Shown here one piece after another: positions 11,278-22,788 of a DNA stretch of 64,000 bases. Position numbers and translations under genes: made by a program. How positions within the stretch are numbered: the first letter of the stretch is position 1; each line of letters starts with the position of its first letter. The notes under the pieces are model-generated. The model made no database searches. It was not told the DNA's origin and saw only the letters and a program-made list of their open reading frames with translations. This DNA comes from Heterocephalus glaber (lineage: Eukaryota; Chordata; Mammalia; Rodentia; Bathyergidae): positions 12,040,547 to 12,104,546 of the forward strand of contig NW_004624734.1 of NCBI RefSeq assembly GCF_000247695.1. Direction: 5' to 3'.

Positions 11278-11876
11278 TTGTATTAAATTCTTTTATTGGT
11301 ACATTGTAGGTATACAACACAATTACATTTCTCATTGGGAATTGTACCTTTATATAATGCATCTTGGTTCTTATTTTTTTCCCCATTCCTAGCCCTCCCT
11401 TCACGCCCTCCACCCTTCCCTATTTACAAAGGCTTTATTTCCATTTTTTCCATTTCTCATCATTTTTTCCTTTCCCTTCTTTCCTTTCCCCTGCCCCTCC
11501 CACTACCCCTACCCCTTTGGACCTTTTCTTCCTATTTTACATTATCGATTATTCATTCTAATCATTGGTACATTTTAGGTATACAATATAATGACATTCA
11601 TCATTGGAAATTTGCACCTTTACATAGTCTCTCTTGGTTCTTACTTTTCACCCTTGCCCAGCCCTCCCTTCAACCCCTCCAGTCCTCCCTATTTACAAAG
11701 ATTTTCTTCCTATTTTTCCATTTTCGCATATTAATCCCATTCCCTTCTATCCTTTCCCCTAGCCCTCCCACTTCCTTCCCCTTTGCCCCTTTTCTTCCTA
11801 TTTCACATTACCTATTATACATTTAGTTCTTATTTAGACTTTCAGTTTCTCACACCAGAGAAACTATTCAGTATTC
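11278..11876 (-). mobile_element. L1 3' end, dimeric 3' UTR, with target duplication
   Basis: Reverse-strand L1 3' UTR like the one after the ORF2 remnant at 21.6-21.9 kb: phrases for a polypurine tract, TTTGTAAATAGGGA, AAGAACCAAGA and AATGTACCAA recur. The unit appears twice in tandem (about 11278-11565 and 11566-11876), the second copy entering within the AATAGGAAG polypurine region. GGAAGGGGATTTTTTT flanks the whole at 11261-11276 and 11877-11892, so the dimer inserted as one piece. The long Ser/Pro/Phe-rich plus-strand frame at 11296-11826 is the antisense of this tract, not a gene. Confidence 0.85.
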
Positions 11877-12130
11877 GGAAGGGGATTTTTTTAAAAATAA
11901 AAGTTAACATAAGATCATTATAAAATTCTTTGTTGGATGACACTTGTATAAAATACTTCAAACCAACTAGGCCGTGTCTTCTCAAACTGACTGATTGTTC
12001 CTGACATTTATTCCCCAAAATTATAAAAAAAGATCAAAAGCTAGGCAGAGGACATATCTCTACAAAAACCAGCAGTAATTGAGTGGCTCAGATTTTTAAA
12101 AATCATTTTCTTATAAATCTTTGTATTCGT

Positions 12131-12287
12131 GCCAGGAGTGGTGGTGCATGCCTATAATCCTAGCACTTAGGAGGCTGAGGCAGGAGGACTATCATGAGTT
12201 CAAGACCAGGCTGGGCTACATAGGGAGTTCAAAGCCTGCCTGAATGACATAGTGAGACTCTGTCTCAAAAAAATAAATTAAATTGCT
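12131..12287 (+). mobile_element. B1 SINE, quasi-dimeric
   Basis: GTGCCAGGAGTGGTGGTGCATG, GGAGGCTGAGGCAGG and two GGCTGGGCTACATAG/GCCTGAATGACATAG segments, ending GACTCTGTCTC and A-rich tail. Confidence 0.88.
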
Positions 12288-12304
12288 TCTTGTTGTTCCA
12301 GAAA

Positions 12305-12324
12305 ATTAATTAATTAATTAATTA
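12305..12324. repeat. (TTAA)n simple repeat
   Basis: About five ATTA/TTAA units at the end of the B1 flank. Confidence 0.8.
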
Positions 12325-12471
12325 AAAAATAATAAAATACAAATAAATATCTTTTTAGTCTTCAAAGAATGTAATAAAATACATATAAAAGAGATCTTGG
12401 AGATCAGTCCTGTTATTTAAAAAGCTGTATTAATATTTCATGATATTTCCTTAATTTAAACATAAAAAGTA

Positions 12472-12555
12472 GGGCTGGGGATTTAGCTCAGTGGTTTCGC
12501 CACTTGCTGCGCAAATGCAAGGACCCGAGTTCGATCCCCGGTACCAAAAAAAAAA
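12472..12555 (+). mobile_element. ID-like SINE
   Basis: Young copy with intact GTTCGATCCCCGGTACC and A-tail. Flanks ACATAAAAAGTAG on both sides. Confidence 0.92.
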
Positions 12556-12951
12556 CATAAAAAGTAGAACACAAATGGAGAAAATAATTATAATGTTGAG
12601 AAAAAGAAACTGAACCTTCTACATTGTAGATTCTCAGTATTATTTTTCTTCAAACTTAACAGACCCTTTAAGGTTGCTCATTCATCAGTAGACCTTTACT
12701 GAACTTCTAAAATGTAAAAGGAAATTTACTAAGGACAGAGAGTATAAGTATATTGAAGAGGCCTTGTCCTTAAGGAGCTCACAATTTGCTGACCATTAAA
12801 AAACGAATTTAATACCGTATGTACTCAGGTCCAAGTAATATGGCCAAGGAATATTTCATAATTAGATAAACCTGGGATAGGCTCTAGGGAAAACTTCTCT
12901 CTGGAAGTATTGCAAAGACTGAATTTGAAAATAAACATAAAAGTGACTTAA

Positions 12952-13039
12952 GGGGCTGGGGATTTAGCTTATTGGTGCTGCCACCTGCCTTGCAAGCACA
13001 AGGTCCTGAGTTCGATCCCCTGTAGCCCTCCTAAAAAAA
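12952..13039 (+). mobile_element. ID-like SINE
   Basis: GGGGCTGGGGATTTAGCTTA start, GTTCGATCCCCTGTA end. AAAAGTGACTTAA and AAAAAGTGACTTG flank it. Confidence 0.87.
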
Positions 13040-14600
13040 GTGACTTGAAAAGCTTAAACAACTGTAAATATAAACAGATTAATTTTCCAAATATAATGAC
13101 ACATTTATGGTCCAATTTCACAGCAGAATCAAATACTGCAGCCAAAAGGAAATCTGGAAATGATCTAAACCAACACTTTCATCCTACATTCTAGAACACT
13201 GAGTTTCCAAGAACAAAAGAACTTACTCAAGAATTTCTAATTTGTTAACTGGCACAATCAGATCTCTTTTTTCACATCATTATATGGCTTGATACAAAGT
13301 CATAGTACATATTTCTTATGTCACAAACATCGTGAGAGAAAGATGATGTATTGTTTCTTTGCACAGATATTTTTATGAGATACCCATTTGGAAGTTCCAA
13401 GGTGTTTGTTCACTTGTTTAACATTTTTAGGGATAACTACTAACCGTCTACAAAAAGACAACCACAGCTTTTCTCCTTTTTGACCAAGACTTTGAGTATA
13501 AGTTTAAGAAAATAGCAATGAACAGCTACTGGCAACTATAGCCTTAGATCGAAGAACAAGTTCCCATGGGTACAGTGCAGACACCACTACTGGCTGTAAA
13601 ATCCCAGGAAGGACCATTAATAACATAATCTTAGAAACAGGATGTCAGTATAGATTAGTTACGTCACATGAGTCAGATCACCCAAACCCTCTTGTGTCAA
13701 AATCATAGATAGATGTTTGGAGGTTAAATAAATAGCAATTATTTTTTTTAAAAAGCCACAAGATTTATTTTTCACAGCTGGCTTCTTCTAGCAGAGTATA
13801 ACCAAGTAACATTTCTTCTCTGCTACTTTCTTGGTAGACCACTGAAAATTGTATTCAGAGGAAATGATTCCCTTGGTTCAGCTAAACAATAAAGTTCCCC
13901 AAATGTTTGAAACCACCGCATAACTCCAATTCAGCTTTGGAAAATGAGGCGTTCCTGTAGTGGAAATACAGGCTTTGGGAGACAGACAAACTAGGTAGAG
14001 CTTATTCTGTGTTCTGCTACAAAATTGCTGTGACTTTAGCCCAGTCTAGCAACCTTGGGTATCAGATTTTTCATCTTATTATGACGGCTTAGACGTACCG
14101 CATTGCTCTAGACTATGGTGACAAATCTGGCTCCTTGGGAGATTATTTCATCAAACTTTCACATCACCAAGAAAGGGCTGGGGGAGCGGGGGTAAGAAAT
14201 GTCCCTCTCCTCTACCTGCCAGCCACAGCTAAGCAGGGGCTATGAGACCACTGCCTGTCCATCTACCAGGCACCAAGCACTGCGGGCTTTCGGCAAGCTC
14301 CCTCCTCTGACTACTGAAAACCAGCAATCCCTCCTGCGACAGGAAATAAGGAAACTACGGGGGCGAGAGGGCGAAGCGGGCTCTTCTGGAAAGAGTGCCC
14401 CCGAGGATGCTTTCGGGGGTTTGGGGTGCTGAGCCCTGCGTTCCCACACTGGAAGGGTCCGCTCGATTCGCAGTTCGAGTCAGGATTTCAACTGTTTGCA
14501 CAAAACACGCGGACGAACGGCAAAGAGCGCCTCTTCTTTTAGATTGCCCTACCAAGGGCCAAGCCACAGCACAGAAACTGAGCATTATTTTTAAAACAAA
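13040..14600. other. SINE-free intergenic stretch, no gene recognised
   Basis: Unique sequence leading up to the orphan CpG island. I see no repeat or coding exon here. The lack of SINEs over roughly 4 kb (13.04-17.09 kb) may reflect the promoter it flanks. Confidence 0.4.
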
Positions 14601-15260
14601 TATTTGTCTGGGAAGGACCTAAACCGGTCAAGCAGAAAGGAAAAGCAAGCCTCGCCCCTAAGGACCTCGTGGGCTAGCGGGCGGGGCGGGGTGGGGCGGG
14701 GCGAGGCGCGGACGAGGGGACTATATTTCCCGCGGAGCCCCAAAACGCACGGCGTAGCCGGTTGCTCAGTTGGCGCTGCAAAGACTTCTTTCCTCGTCCA
14801 GTTTGACAAGGAAGCTCTGATAGGCCAGAGCGACCCTGCAGTGGTTGGCCGGAAAGAGTCGAGCCGCCTGATTGGCTGCGCCGCACCTGCAATGCGTCAA
14901 GTAGCGGCGAGCGTGGAGGACTCCGCGTGAATGGTCGTGGCTGGCGGGGGAGCCCGCGGCCTTCCGGAGGGAGCGGCTCCGCCTAGGGCCGCCATCTTTA
15001 CTAGTGGCAGCGGGACGGCCGCGGACCCTGGGATTGGGGGGCTTTTGGGCTCTGCGCCAGGAGTTTTGTTTGGGGTTTCTTTTTCTTTTCCGGTGGGTTG
15101 TTTGTTTTCAGGTCCCAGGGAAGTGGATGTAGGGCGTAGAAAGCGAGGACTCGGGGCGCGGCGCTCTGGGCAATGGCCACCCAGGAAGGAGGGTCTGACC
15201 GGGGTTCTAGCTATTGTCCTAATAAAACCGCTTGGTTTGCGTTCTTTGTGCATGGGGTGG
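14600..15260. promoter_or_regulatory. Orphan CpG island, likely promoter of an unidentified transcript
   Basis: Abrupt rise in GC and CpG inside AT-rich intergenic DNA. Motifs: a G-run tract (GGGCGGGGCGGGG type, 14680-14702), an E2F-like TTTCCCGCGG at 14727-14736, an inverted CCAAT (CTGATTGGCTGC, near 14868), and a YY1-type GCCGCCATCTTT near 14989. These are typical of a TATA-less housekeeping promoter, with initiation likely between about 14.9 and 15.05 kb. Frames such as 14931-15266 (plus, 111 codons) show no family resemblance. It could drive a lncRNA or act as an alternative or divergent promoter within the CALM1-NRDE2 interval. Direction is unclear. Confidence 0.6.
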
Positions 15261-15299
15261 GAGTGAGGGTGAGATTTTATTCCGTTCCCAGAGACAGAA

Positions 15300-17085
15300 A
15301 TGAGGTTTGCCGCTTGGACATCTTGCTCGAGCAAGGGCCGTTCTGGAAAGCTCTCCAGAATACGTCATGATTCTTGCTCACGCTATGCGCGGTCCCGCCT
15401 GCACGGAACGCTTTTTGTTTTTTAAAACTGTAAATCAAACAGCCGTGCTGGAAATGATTTCTGGGCTCTGGAGGCAGTGACCTGCAGGGGCAAAACTGAG
15501 CTTGCCTGACAGACATACTACGAGACGTTGGCAGGAAATTATTTTGATCATATTGGCTTATTTCCCTTTTCAAAGCAAGTGTTATGTTGGTGTGGGCATC
15601 TGGTTTTCATTCGTCTCTGATGTCCACTCCTGCAAGAAAGCGAAAGAAAACCCCGCCTCTCTTAATTACTAAAAGCGGTATTCAGGACTCACCTTCCTTC
15701 CCAGGGATTTGGGTGAAAGACCTAAAGACCATGTTCCCTGGATAAGTTAGAGACTGGGCACATGGGAAAGGTCGTGGTTGTCTTGATTTAGTTTGTGGTG
15801 GTATGTTTGTTTGTTTTTTTGAGCTGCGTAGGTGCAAATTCCGTGGATTATGGATATCCAAAGGTGAAATTTGGAACTGCCTTTTGTAAGTGTTGCCATG
15901 GTTACAGGGAGAGGTAGTCGGTGAGTTGTGGGGCCAATAAACCGGGCAAGGCCAGGCTTCTCTGGGTGTATTAAGCCTTAGTAGTGATTGACTGCCCCGG
16001 TTTGTGTATCCAGGCTTTCTTGTTTCCCAGCCACCTCGGGCTTCCTAGATTGATCAATACAGGCACACATGAGTGTGTCTACTTCTCATAATTGAGTAAT
16101 ACACTTACTACCAGGTATAGACTTTCTGATGCATCTAGCAGTGTATTTTTGTACCATTTGCCATACATTTTGATTTGCAAGTTATTGGTACTCTCACCAA
16201 ATCTTACCAGTCTTGGAATATTTAATTATTGGCTTGTGTGCTTTTTTCTTTTTAAATATAGGTAAACCATCCCTTTACCTTAGGGTGTCTCCTACCTAAA
16301 ACAAACACTGCATGTTATTATGTAACAGTATAATGTCAGAGCGCTGAGTTCATGGGACATTGCAGAAGAAAGAAACTTGCAGCTTTGCATAATCTCCATA
16401 TAGCAACAACCACTCCCGCCTCTAGAACACGCAGTACAGTATTTTAGTGTTTGGCAGCTGCAGTGCCAGGAGTCTGCCACTTGCTTGCTGGGAGATAGAG
16501 CAGAAGAGAATCAAACCTATCTCAAAGTTCTGAAGATTGGATGATATGGAATGTATCACCACTGTGTAAATTGTAGAATTAACCCTCCCACACACATATA
16601 TATGATATGCAGTTACTAATGCATTGAGTACCCATATTGTCTGACCTTGTGAGAAAACCATTTTTCCTTCAAGATTTTCTACCTTGTGGGAAGGATAAAC
16701 ACACTCAGATCCAAAATAAACCTTTAACTTTTCTTAATGTACATAGAACTTGCCTATTAGCATGTAATGCCAGATTTAAGGGGCTCTTAAGGTGACTGGC
16801 TCATAACAGTTTGTCCTGAATGTTCCTGGTTTAGGATTGAACGTGCCCTGGAAAGCCCCTCTGTCTTGGGTACACCAGGACGATCACATCTGGACTATTT
16901 TCAGTGCCGAAAGATGGGAGCATGAACAGAATGGAAAGTGAGGACCTACTATGTGGAGATGATTTGTGTTCCTCATAGCTGGAGGCTACTAGGTACAAGA
17001 AAATGAAAGTCTTTATGTAACCAACAGACAGCTGAAGTTTAGCACAGCCAACATCATACTAATAACATAATCTGTATTATTGTTA
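15300..17085. other. Intergenic, nothing recognised
   Basis: Unique sequence downstream of the orphan CpG island. No coding exon or repeat is convincing. Confidence 0.4.
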
Positions 17086-17087
17086 TC

Positions 17088-17164
17088 GTTTTAGTACTGG
17101 GGATTGAAACTAGGGCCTTGCACATGCTGAACAAGCACTTCGCCACTGAGCTACATCCCCAGTG
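17088..17164 (-). repeat. Old ID-like SINE next to a B1 tail
   Basis: TAGTACTGGGGATTGAAAC, then CACTGAGCTACATCCCCAG: a diverged reverse ID unit next to the T-rich tail of the following B1. Confidence 0.7.
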
Positions 17165-17182
17165 TTTCCCCTATTCCCTTTT

Positions 17183-17332
17183 TGTTGTTTTTTTGAAATG
17201 GGGTCTTGCTATGCAGGTCAGGCTGGCCTTGAACTCACTAGGTAGTCTAGCTTGGCCTTGAACTCAACGGTGATCCTCCTGCCTCAGCCTCCTGAGTGCT
17301 GGGATTACAGGCCTGTGCCACTATGCCTGGCC
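17183..17332 (-). mobile_element. B1 SINE, quasi-dimeric
   Basis: Reverse B1 with two GGCCTTGAACTCA segments and CTGGGATTACAGGCCTGTGCC. Confidence 0.87.
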
Positions 17333-17344
17333 CCCTACCCCCTT

Positions 17345-17480
17345 TTTCAATTTTATTTTGAGACAGGGTCTTGCTATTATTGCCCAGACTGGCCTGAAAC
17401 TTCCAGTCCTCCTGCATCAGCCTCCTGAGTAGCTGGGATTATAGGTGTGATTATAGGTGTTGTGTCACCATCCTCGCCAA
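17345..17480 (-). repeat. B1-like SINE with local duplication
   Basis: TTTTGAGACAGGGTCTTGC, GCCTCCTGAGTAGCTGGGATTA, then GGTGTGATTATAGGTGT, a short internal tandem duplication. Confidence 0.75.
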
Positions 17481-17937
17481 ACTTTACCCATCTTTACTAC
17501 TTTTCTGTCTCAGTCTCTACACATGGTTTTGGTTTTTAATATCTTAAACTTTTTCTTATTACAATCTTTGTTTCTGGTAAAGGTTTTACTGAATTTTTAG
17601 TCATTTTAGAATGACATGTGTTTACTTATGTATTTATGCCATGAGTTCCTTTGCCAGTCTCATAAAACCTAATGCTATCTATGACTTATTGCCTGTAGTC
17701 ATCATTGATGGCAAACTACTTTTCATGTAGAGGTCAGTGAAAGTGAACATGCTGTATCCTGGGCTCCCTGAATTCTGTCCACAAAAACCCTTGCTCCCCG
17801 TCCACTGCCCCATTGCAGTCCTCTTTCCACTTTGTTCTCTTTTACATTTTTTTCGCCTTTACATTCCCACTACAGCATAGTTGAGCACATCATTGCTGTT
17901 TTCCTTACTATTACAAAAGCTTTCATTGGTCTTTGTT

Positions 17938-18335
17938 TCAGTCTGTCCCTGCTGCTGTAACAGACTAGGTAATACCACAGACTAGGTAATTTGCCAACGC
18001 ACATTTATTTCTCACAGTTCTGGTGGCTGGAAAGTCCAAGATTGAGGCACCAGTAGACCTGGTGTCTGGTGAAGACTCACTCTCTGCTTCCAAGCTTGCA
18101 TTCACACGTGACAGGAGGTAGAAAGGCAGAAGAGGAAGGATGCTGTCTCCTTACATGGCAGAGGAGAAGAAAGAGCCACGCAGCTCTCTGAAACCTCTTT
18201 CACGAGGGCATCAATCCCCTTCATGCAGTCATAGCCCTCATGAGTAATCACTTCCCAAAAGACCCCATCACTTTGGGGTCTGAGTTCCATCAAGAATTTT
18301 GGAAGCACATATACATTCAAATCGTAGCAGTTTCC
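17938..18335 (-). mobile_element. MLT1-type MaLR LTR
   Basis: The reverse complement follows the MLT1 LTR order: CATGAGGGC region, CACATGGCAGAGG block, CTTCCAAG, CTTGGACTTTCCAGCCACC, AACTGTGAGAAATAAAT, then TTACCTAGTCTGTGGTATTAC. Solo LTR of an ancient ERVL-MaLR element; no internal region is seen. Confidence 0.75.
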
Positions 18336-18469
18336 CAATTCTAGTTCAATTTTATATGCCCAGCTGATGAAGTAATTTTTGTAAAACACATCAAGAGGCA
18401 GGCCCTGGGTTCAGTCCCTATCACTGCAAATGAATGAATAAACCACATCTGAATATATTATCTCCCTCT

Positions 18470-18850
18470 CAAAAACCTCAGTAGTTTCTCATGGATTCTA
18501 GGATTAAGTCCGGGTTCCTTTAAGAATTCCTTCAGGGCCTTACACCGTCTGGCCTTTTCAGTCCAAATAACCTACTGTCCTTTGCATTTTCTAAATTTCA
18601 GCATTATGAATTGTTCTTAAATCTTTGTGCTTTCCCCCTTCCATCCTTTGTTTATGTTGCTTCCTTGATCTAGACTATTGACTATCTTCTGCCTAGCCCA
18701 AAGTTCTAGTGTGTCCTTAAAAGGTTCACTTCAAATGCAAAGTCGGCTAAAATAAATTCTCCCCTGGGCTCTCTTACTGCTTATTTCACTCTTTTCTCTT
18801 ACCACATCCTACTTTTATTGCAGGTATTTGATTACTCATCCAATGAATAG
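18470..18850 (+). repeat. L2 LINE fragment
   Basis: Parallels the L2 at 7.3 kb: CTCAAAAACCTCAGTAGTTTCTC, ATTAAGTCCGGGTTCCTTTA, GGGCCTTACACCGTCTGGCC. Confidence 0.65.
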
Positions 18851-19433
18851 GGTCAGATACTGTGAGTGTGGACCTGGATTTAGGGGCTGTGGAGATGCAA
18901 AACGAAACAACTTGGACCTTGGTTATGAAAGGTCTTACAGTTTAGGTTGGAGGATAATGTGAACTTATGTAAACATTTTTCAAGGTAGGAGAAAATGACA
19001 GTATTTCAAGAGTCTTGAGAGAGAATTCACTCTGCTGGAGGGCTCAGAGAAAGCTTTGTGGAGGAGGTGGCATCCAAGCTAGCTTGGAGGATCCACAGCC
19101 TATATGGATGTACCCAGGGAAGCCATTCCACACTGGAGGGACACTGGGAACGCAGGCAAAGAGGCTAAAGAGAACACAGCATGTCAGGAAAGGGTGAGAC
19201 GTTTATTATTAAGAGCATCATGAGAGAGCAGGCTGGTGTCAGGTTTGTAAAAGCTAGCTAATGAAGGGCCACACTTTCCATGCAATGCCTCGACTTCACT
19301 GAAAATTTTTGAGAAGAAACTGACAAAATCAAAGATGAGTTAAGTATAATGTGGTAGCAAAGTACAAGATGAACTTTAAAGACAACAGTTGAGACTAATG
19401 AAGGTAGTAACAGTGGGAATAAGGACAAATATT

Positions 19434-19585
19434 TATTGAGTCCTTACAGTTTGCCCTGCAGTATCTTCACTTGCAATATCTTACTGCTCACTAACATTCT
19501 GTTCGCTCCTTTTCACAAGTAAGAAAATTTAGGCTTAGGATAAGTAACATGTCTAGATTCATCCATGTAGACAGAGCTGAAAGGA
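19434..19585 (+). repeat. MIR fragment
   Basis: TATTGAGTCCTTACAG, later TTCACAAGTAAGAAAATTTAGGC and AAGTAACATGTCTAGAT, the MIR core order. Confidence 0.6.
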
Positions 19586-19687
19586 AGCTATTTTAGCATA
19601 TGTAGTAATAGTTGGTCCATGAATTAGCTATAATCTGAAGATGTTAGCAGTGGAATTAGAGAAGAAGGTTTGAGAAATGATGCTCTT

Positions 19688-19763
19688 GGGCCGGGGATTT
19701 CACTCAGTGGTTCTGGTGCCTGCCTTGCAAGTGCAAAGTCCCATGTTCGATCCAAAAAAAAAC
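19688..19763 (+). mobile_element. ID-like SINE, 3' shortened
   Basis: GGGCCGGGGATTTCACTCAG to GTTCGATCC; the CCGGTACC end is missing before the A-tail. Flanks GAAATGATGCTCT and GAAGTGATGCTCT. Confidence 0.85.
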
Positions 19764-20301
19764 CAAAAGAAGAAGTGATGCTCTATATATGATAGTGTTT
19801 TTGTACTCTGTGTTTGAGGTGAAGAATAAAACAGCAACAAATAGCACCATAGTTAGACTAAATTCCTGGAACTTTTTGTCCAATATTGGTCTCATCATAT
19901 ATTTCCTAGATACTTTTCTTTACTGGGTATAAAGAGCAGTGGACTGGGCCATGTCTCCTGGGACTTCTCAGAAACTTTACAGGAGAGAGTGAGCAGCAAC
20001 AACCATGTCCTAGAAATGTACCTTGATGCTTCCAAATGTTCCTGTTGGGGACATTTCCTAAATGTTAACTAGAAATTTTCAAAGGATTAGCTTCTGGGTG
20101 AAAGGTCTTTTTGGGGCTACCTGTTGAAAAGTGTGTAATGGTTTCAAGGGCACTGGAGGGGTGATTTTCCTATCCTCTGTCAATGGAAATTTTCACATTA
20201 TAGATGGAAAGATTAAAATCCTGTTCATGTGTGTCAGAAAATCCTTCAAGCCTAGGAAGGCCTTTCACCCAGAGGCTGTTACCTTCAAAAGTTATCATAT
20301 A

Positions 20302-20472
20302 GCTGGGTGTGGTGGCATGCATCTGTAATCCCAACATTGGCAGCCTAAGGCAGGAGGATCACACACTAGAACCCAGCCTGGGCAACTTAGAGACCTAGTA
20401 AGATCCCATCTCAAAATAAAAAGGGCTGGGATGTAGCTCAGTGCAAAGGCCTTTGCTTCAATCCCTGGTACT
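20302..20472 (+). mobile_element. B1-dID composite SINE
   Basis: B1 arm GCTGGGTGTGGTGGCATGC plus ID-like arm GGGCTGGGATGTAGCTCAGTG...TCAATCCCTGGTACTA. Confidence 0.83.
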
Positions 20473-21002
20473 ACCCCCTCCCAAGAGAGAATATACATTT
20501 TATAGAAATTGACCACCTTTTCAAACTTTTGTTAATATTCTTACTTTGTATATTATCACCCAACTAGATCATAAGTCCCTGAAAAACAAATCTCCTTAAA
20601 GTTCTCCCACCACCTGAATCAGTATCTTGCACATAGTAATCTTGATTTGTCATTTTGCTCTTTTCTTTCTTTCCTGCTCAACACTAACATTATCTCTAAT
20701 GATAGAACTGAAAAGTTTAGATGTACTCTAGAAAACAGGCATTCATTCAGAGTCATTACCAGTATTTATTAAATCCATTCTGTGTTTCAGTTCCCTTAGA
20801 TTGTGTCATTTACTTTCTCCTGGGGTCATTGTTCTTACAAATTTTAGGGATCATCAATATCTTTGAGAATATGATAAAAGCCATAGAAACTTAGAAAAAC
20901 ATACATACTTTAAAGTAATTCTGTGGTCCCTGTAACAGAGCCTAGAATTTTTAATTCAACTGAAAACCAAAACAAAAAAAGCATTGTGAAAAATCCAAAA
21001 GA

Positions 21003-21901
21003 GGCCATCTGAAATGAACAGACATTTCTCAGACAAAGAATTTGAAATAGCAAATAAACATATGAAAAAATGTTCAATATCACTGGTCATTCAAGAGATG
21101 CAGATGAAAATAATGCTGAGATTCCACCTCACCCCAGAAATAATGGTTGCTATCATGCAATCAACCAATAACAAATGCTGGCAGGGCTATAGGGAAAAAA
21201 GAACCCTACTCCACTGCTGGTGGGAAGGTAGACTGGTGCAACCACTGTGGAAATCAGTATGGAGATACCTCAAAGAACTAGGACTGGAAGTCCCATTTGA
21301 CCCAGCTATTCCCCTGCTGGGGATCTTCCCCAAAGAATTAAAAGAATCATATCACAGTGATATATGTGCAGCCATGTTCATAGCAGCACAATTCGTGATA
21401 GCTAAAACTTGGAAGCAGCTCAAATGCCCAACTGGAGACTGGATAAAGAAAATGTGGTTTTTAAAAAATAAAATGGAGTACTACTCAGCCATAAAAATTG
21501 AGAAATTAGAGACATTTATAGCTAAATGGATGCACATTAAGGCCATACTCTTAAGTGAAATAAATAGGACACACATGTGTAAATACCAAATAGTTTCTCT
21601 AGTGTGAGAAACTGAAAGTGTAAATAAGGACTAAAAGGTATAATAGATAATGTGAAATAGGAAGAAAAGGGGGGAAGAGGAAGTGGAAGGGGTAGGGGAA
21701 AGGAAAGAAAGGAATAGAATTAATATGAGAAAATGAAAACAAAGTCTTTGTAAATAGGGAGGGATGGAGGGGTTGAAGGGAGGGCAGGGGAATGGGGAAA
21801 AATAAGAACCAAGAGAGATTATGTAAAGGTGCAAATTTCCACCGATGAATGTCATTATATTGTATAACTAAAATGTACCAACAAAATTCATTAAAAAAAA
21901 A
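21003..21901 (+). mobile_element. 5'-truncated L1 with target duplication
   Basis: L1 3' end: about 197 codons of the ORF2 C-terminal region (21014-21607), then a purine-rich 3' UTR and A-tail. The duplication GAAAAATCCAAAAGA lies at 20988-21002 and 21902-21916, so the element is truncated at birth. The ORF2 piece has the end-region landmarks [25 protein letters not shown] and KMEYYSAIK. Reverse transcriptase and endonuclease domains are absent, so it is non-autonomous. Confidence 0.93.
21014..21607 (+). pseudogene. L1 ORF2 C-terminal remnant
   Basis: Open over 197 codons up to a TGA, encoding only the conserved C-terminal end of LINE-1 ORF2p. The open frame suggests a fairly recent insertion, but no catalytic domain is included and the start Met is internal. 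Not a host gene. Confidence 0.9.
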
Positions 21902-22074
21902 GAAAAATCCAAAAGACCTCTCCAGTGTGATGTTGTGCCCTTGCTAAGTCCCATGCTTGCATTCATTCTTGATATGATGCCCCCTCCCCTGAATATTTGA
22001 ATGTGTAGTTCCAGAAGCAAGAATAAGGTAATTCCATCACATGATGCTAGAGCAATTATCAAAAATAGGCAATG

Positions 22075-22170
22075 GGTGCCAGGGATTTAGCTCAGTGGTG
22101 CCACACCTGCCTTGCAAGTACAAGGTCCTGAGTTTGACCCCTGGTACAAAAAAAATAAAAATAAAAAAAA
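22075..22170 (+). mobile_element. ID-like SINE
   Basis: GGTGCCAGGGATTTAGCTCAG start, A-rich tail with TAAAAATAAA. Flanks AAATAGGCAATGG and AAATCAGGCAATGG. Confidence 0.87.
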
Positions 22171-22788
22171 TCAGGCAATGGATACAACAGCACTCTCTAA
22201 TATTGTATAGTCTATGATCCTTGTTCAAATTTTGCCAATTGTCCTAGTAATGTTTTTCACAACAAAAATAAAATCCCAAATCATGTATGTCATTTAAGTG
22301 TCATATCTTTAGTCCCCCTTAATCTAGAATTATCCCCCAGGCTCTCTTTGGTTTTTATGACATTGACTGACTGACTGATTTCTAACCAATCAATATGCTG
22401 AGATTATTTAAGGAAGTGAGTTTATTTCAAGTTACTGCATTAATCACTGTCTAAATGCACAGGAAAAGGTTTAGGTGCTAATTATCTTATGCTATATTCA
22501 TTAAAAAACCATGCCCAGAGAAATGGTAAAGCAATGGTATGAGAGAAGCAATTAAAATTCTAGTTTTATTTTTCTCTATATTAGCCCAATCCAGTCTCTT
22601 TTTTTCATAGATGAGAAAAGAGACCCAGACAGGTTTGATCAATAGTCCTCCAGCTCCCTTGCTTTCTGGATTTCTATACTTTGTAGTAGAATGTTTAATG
22701 AAAAAGTTAGTATAAAACTCTAAAAGTGGTACCTTGGGTTTATTTTTAGTCTATGCACTGTGCTTGGTTTGGCCATAAGAATTCTGCC

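Noticed and set aside
11296..11826. 176-codon plus-strand frame rich in Phe/Pro/Ser
   Set aside because: Antisense of the purine-rich L1 3' UTR dimer.
14931..15266. 111-codon plus-strand frame in the orphan CpG island
   Set aside because: Gly/Ala/Arg-rich and unlike any known protein; overlapping frames on both strands are equally open.
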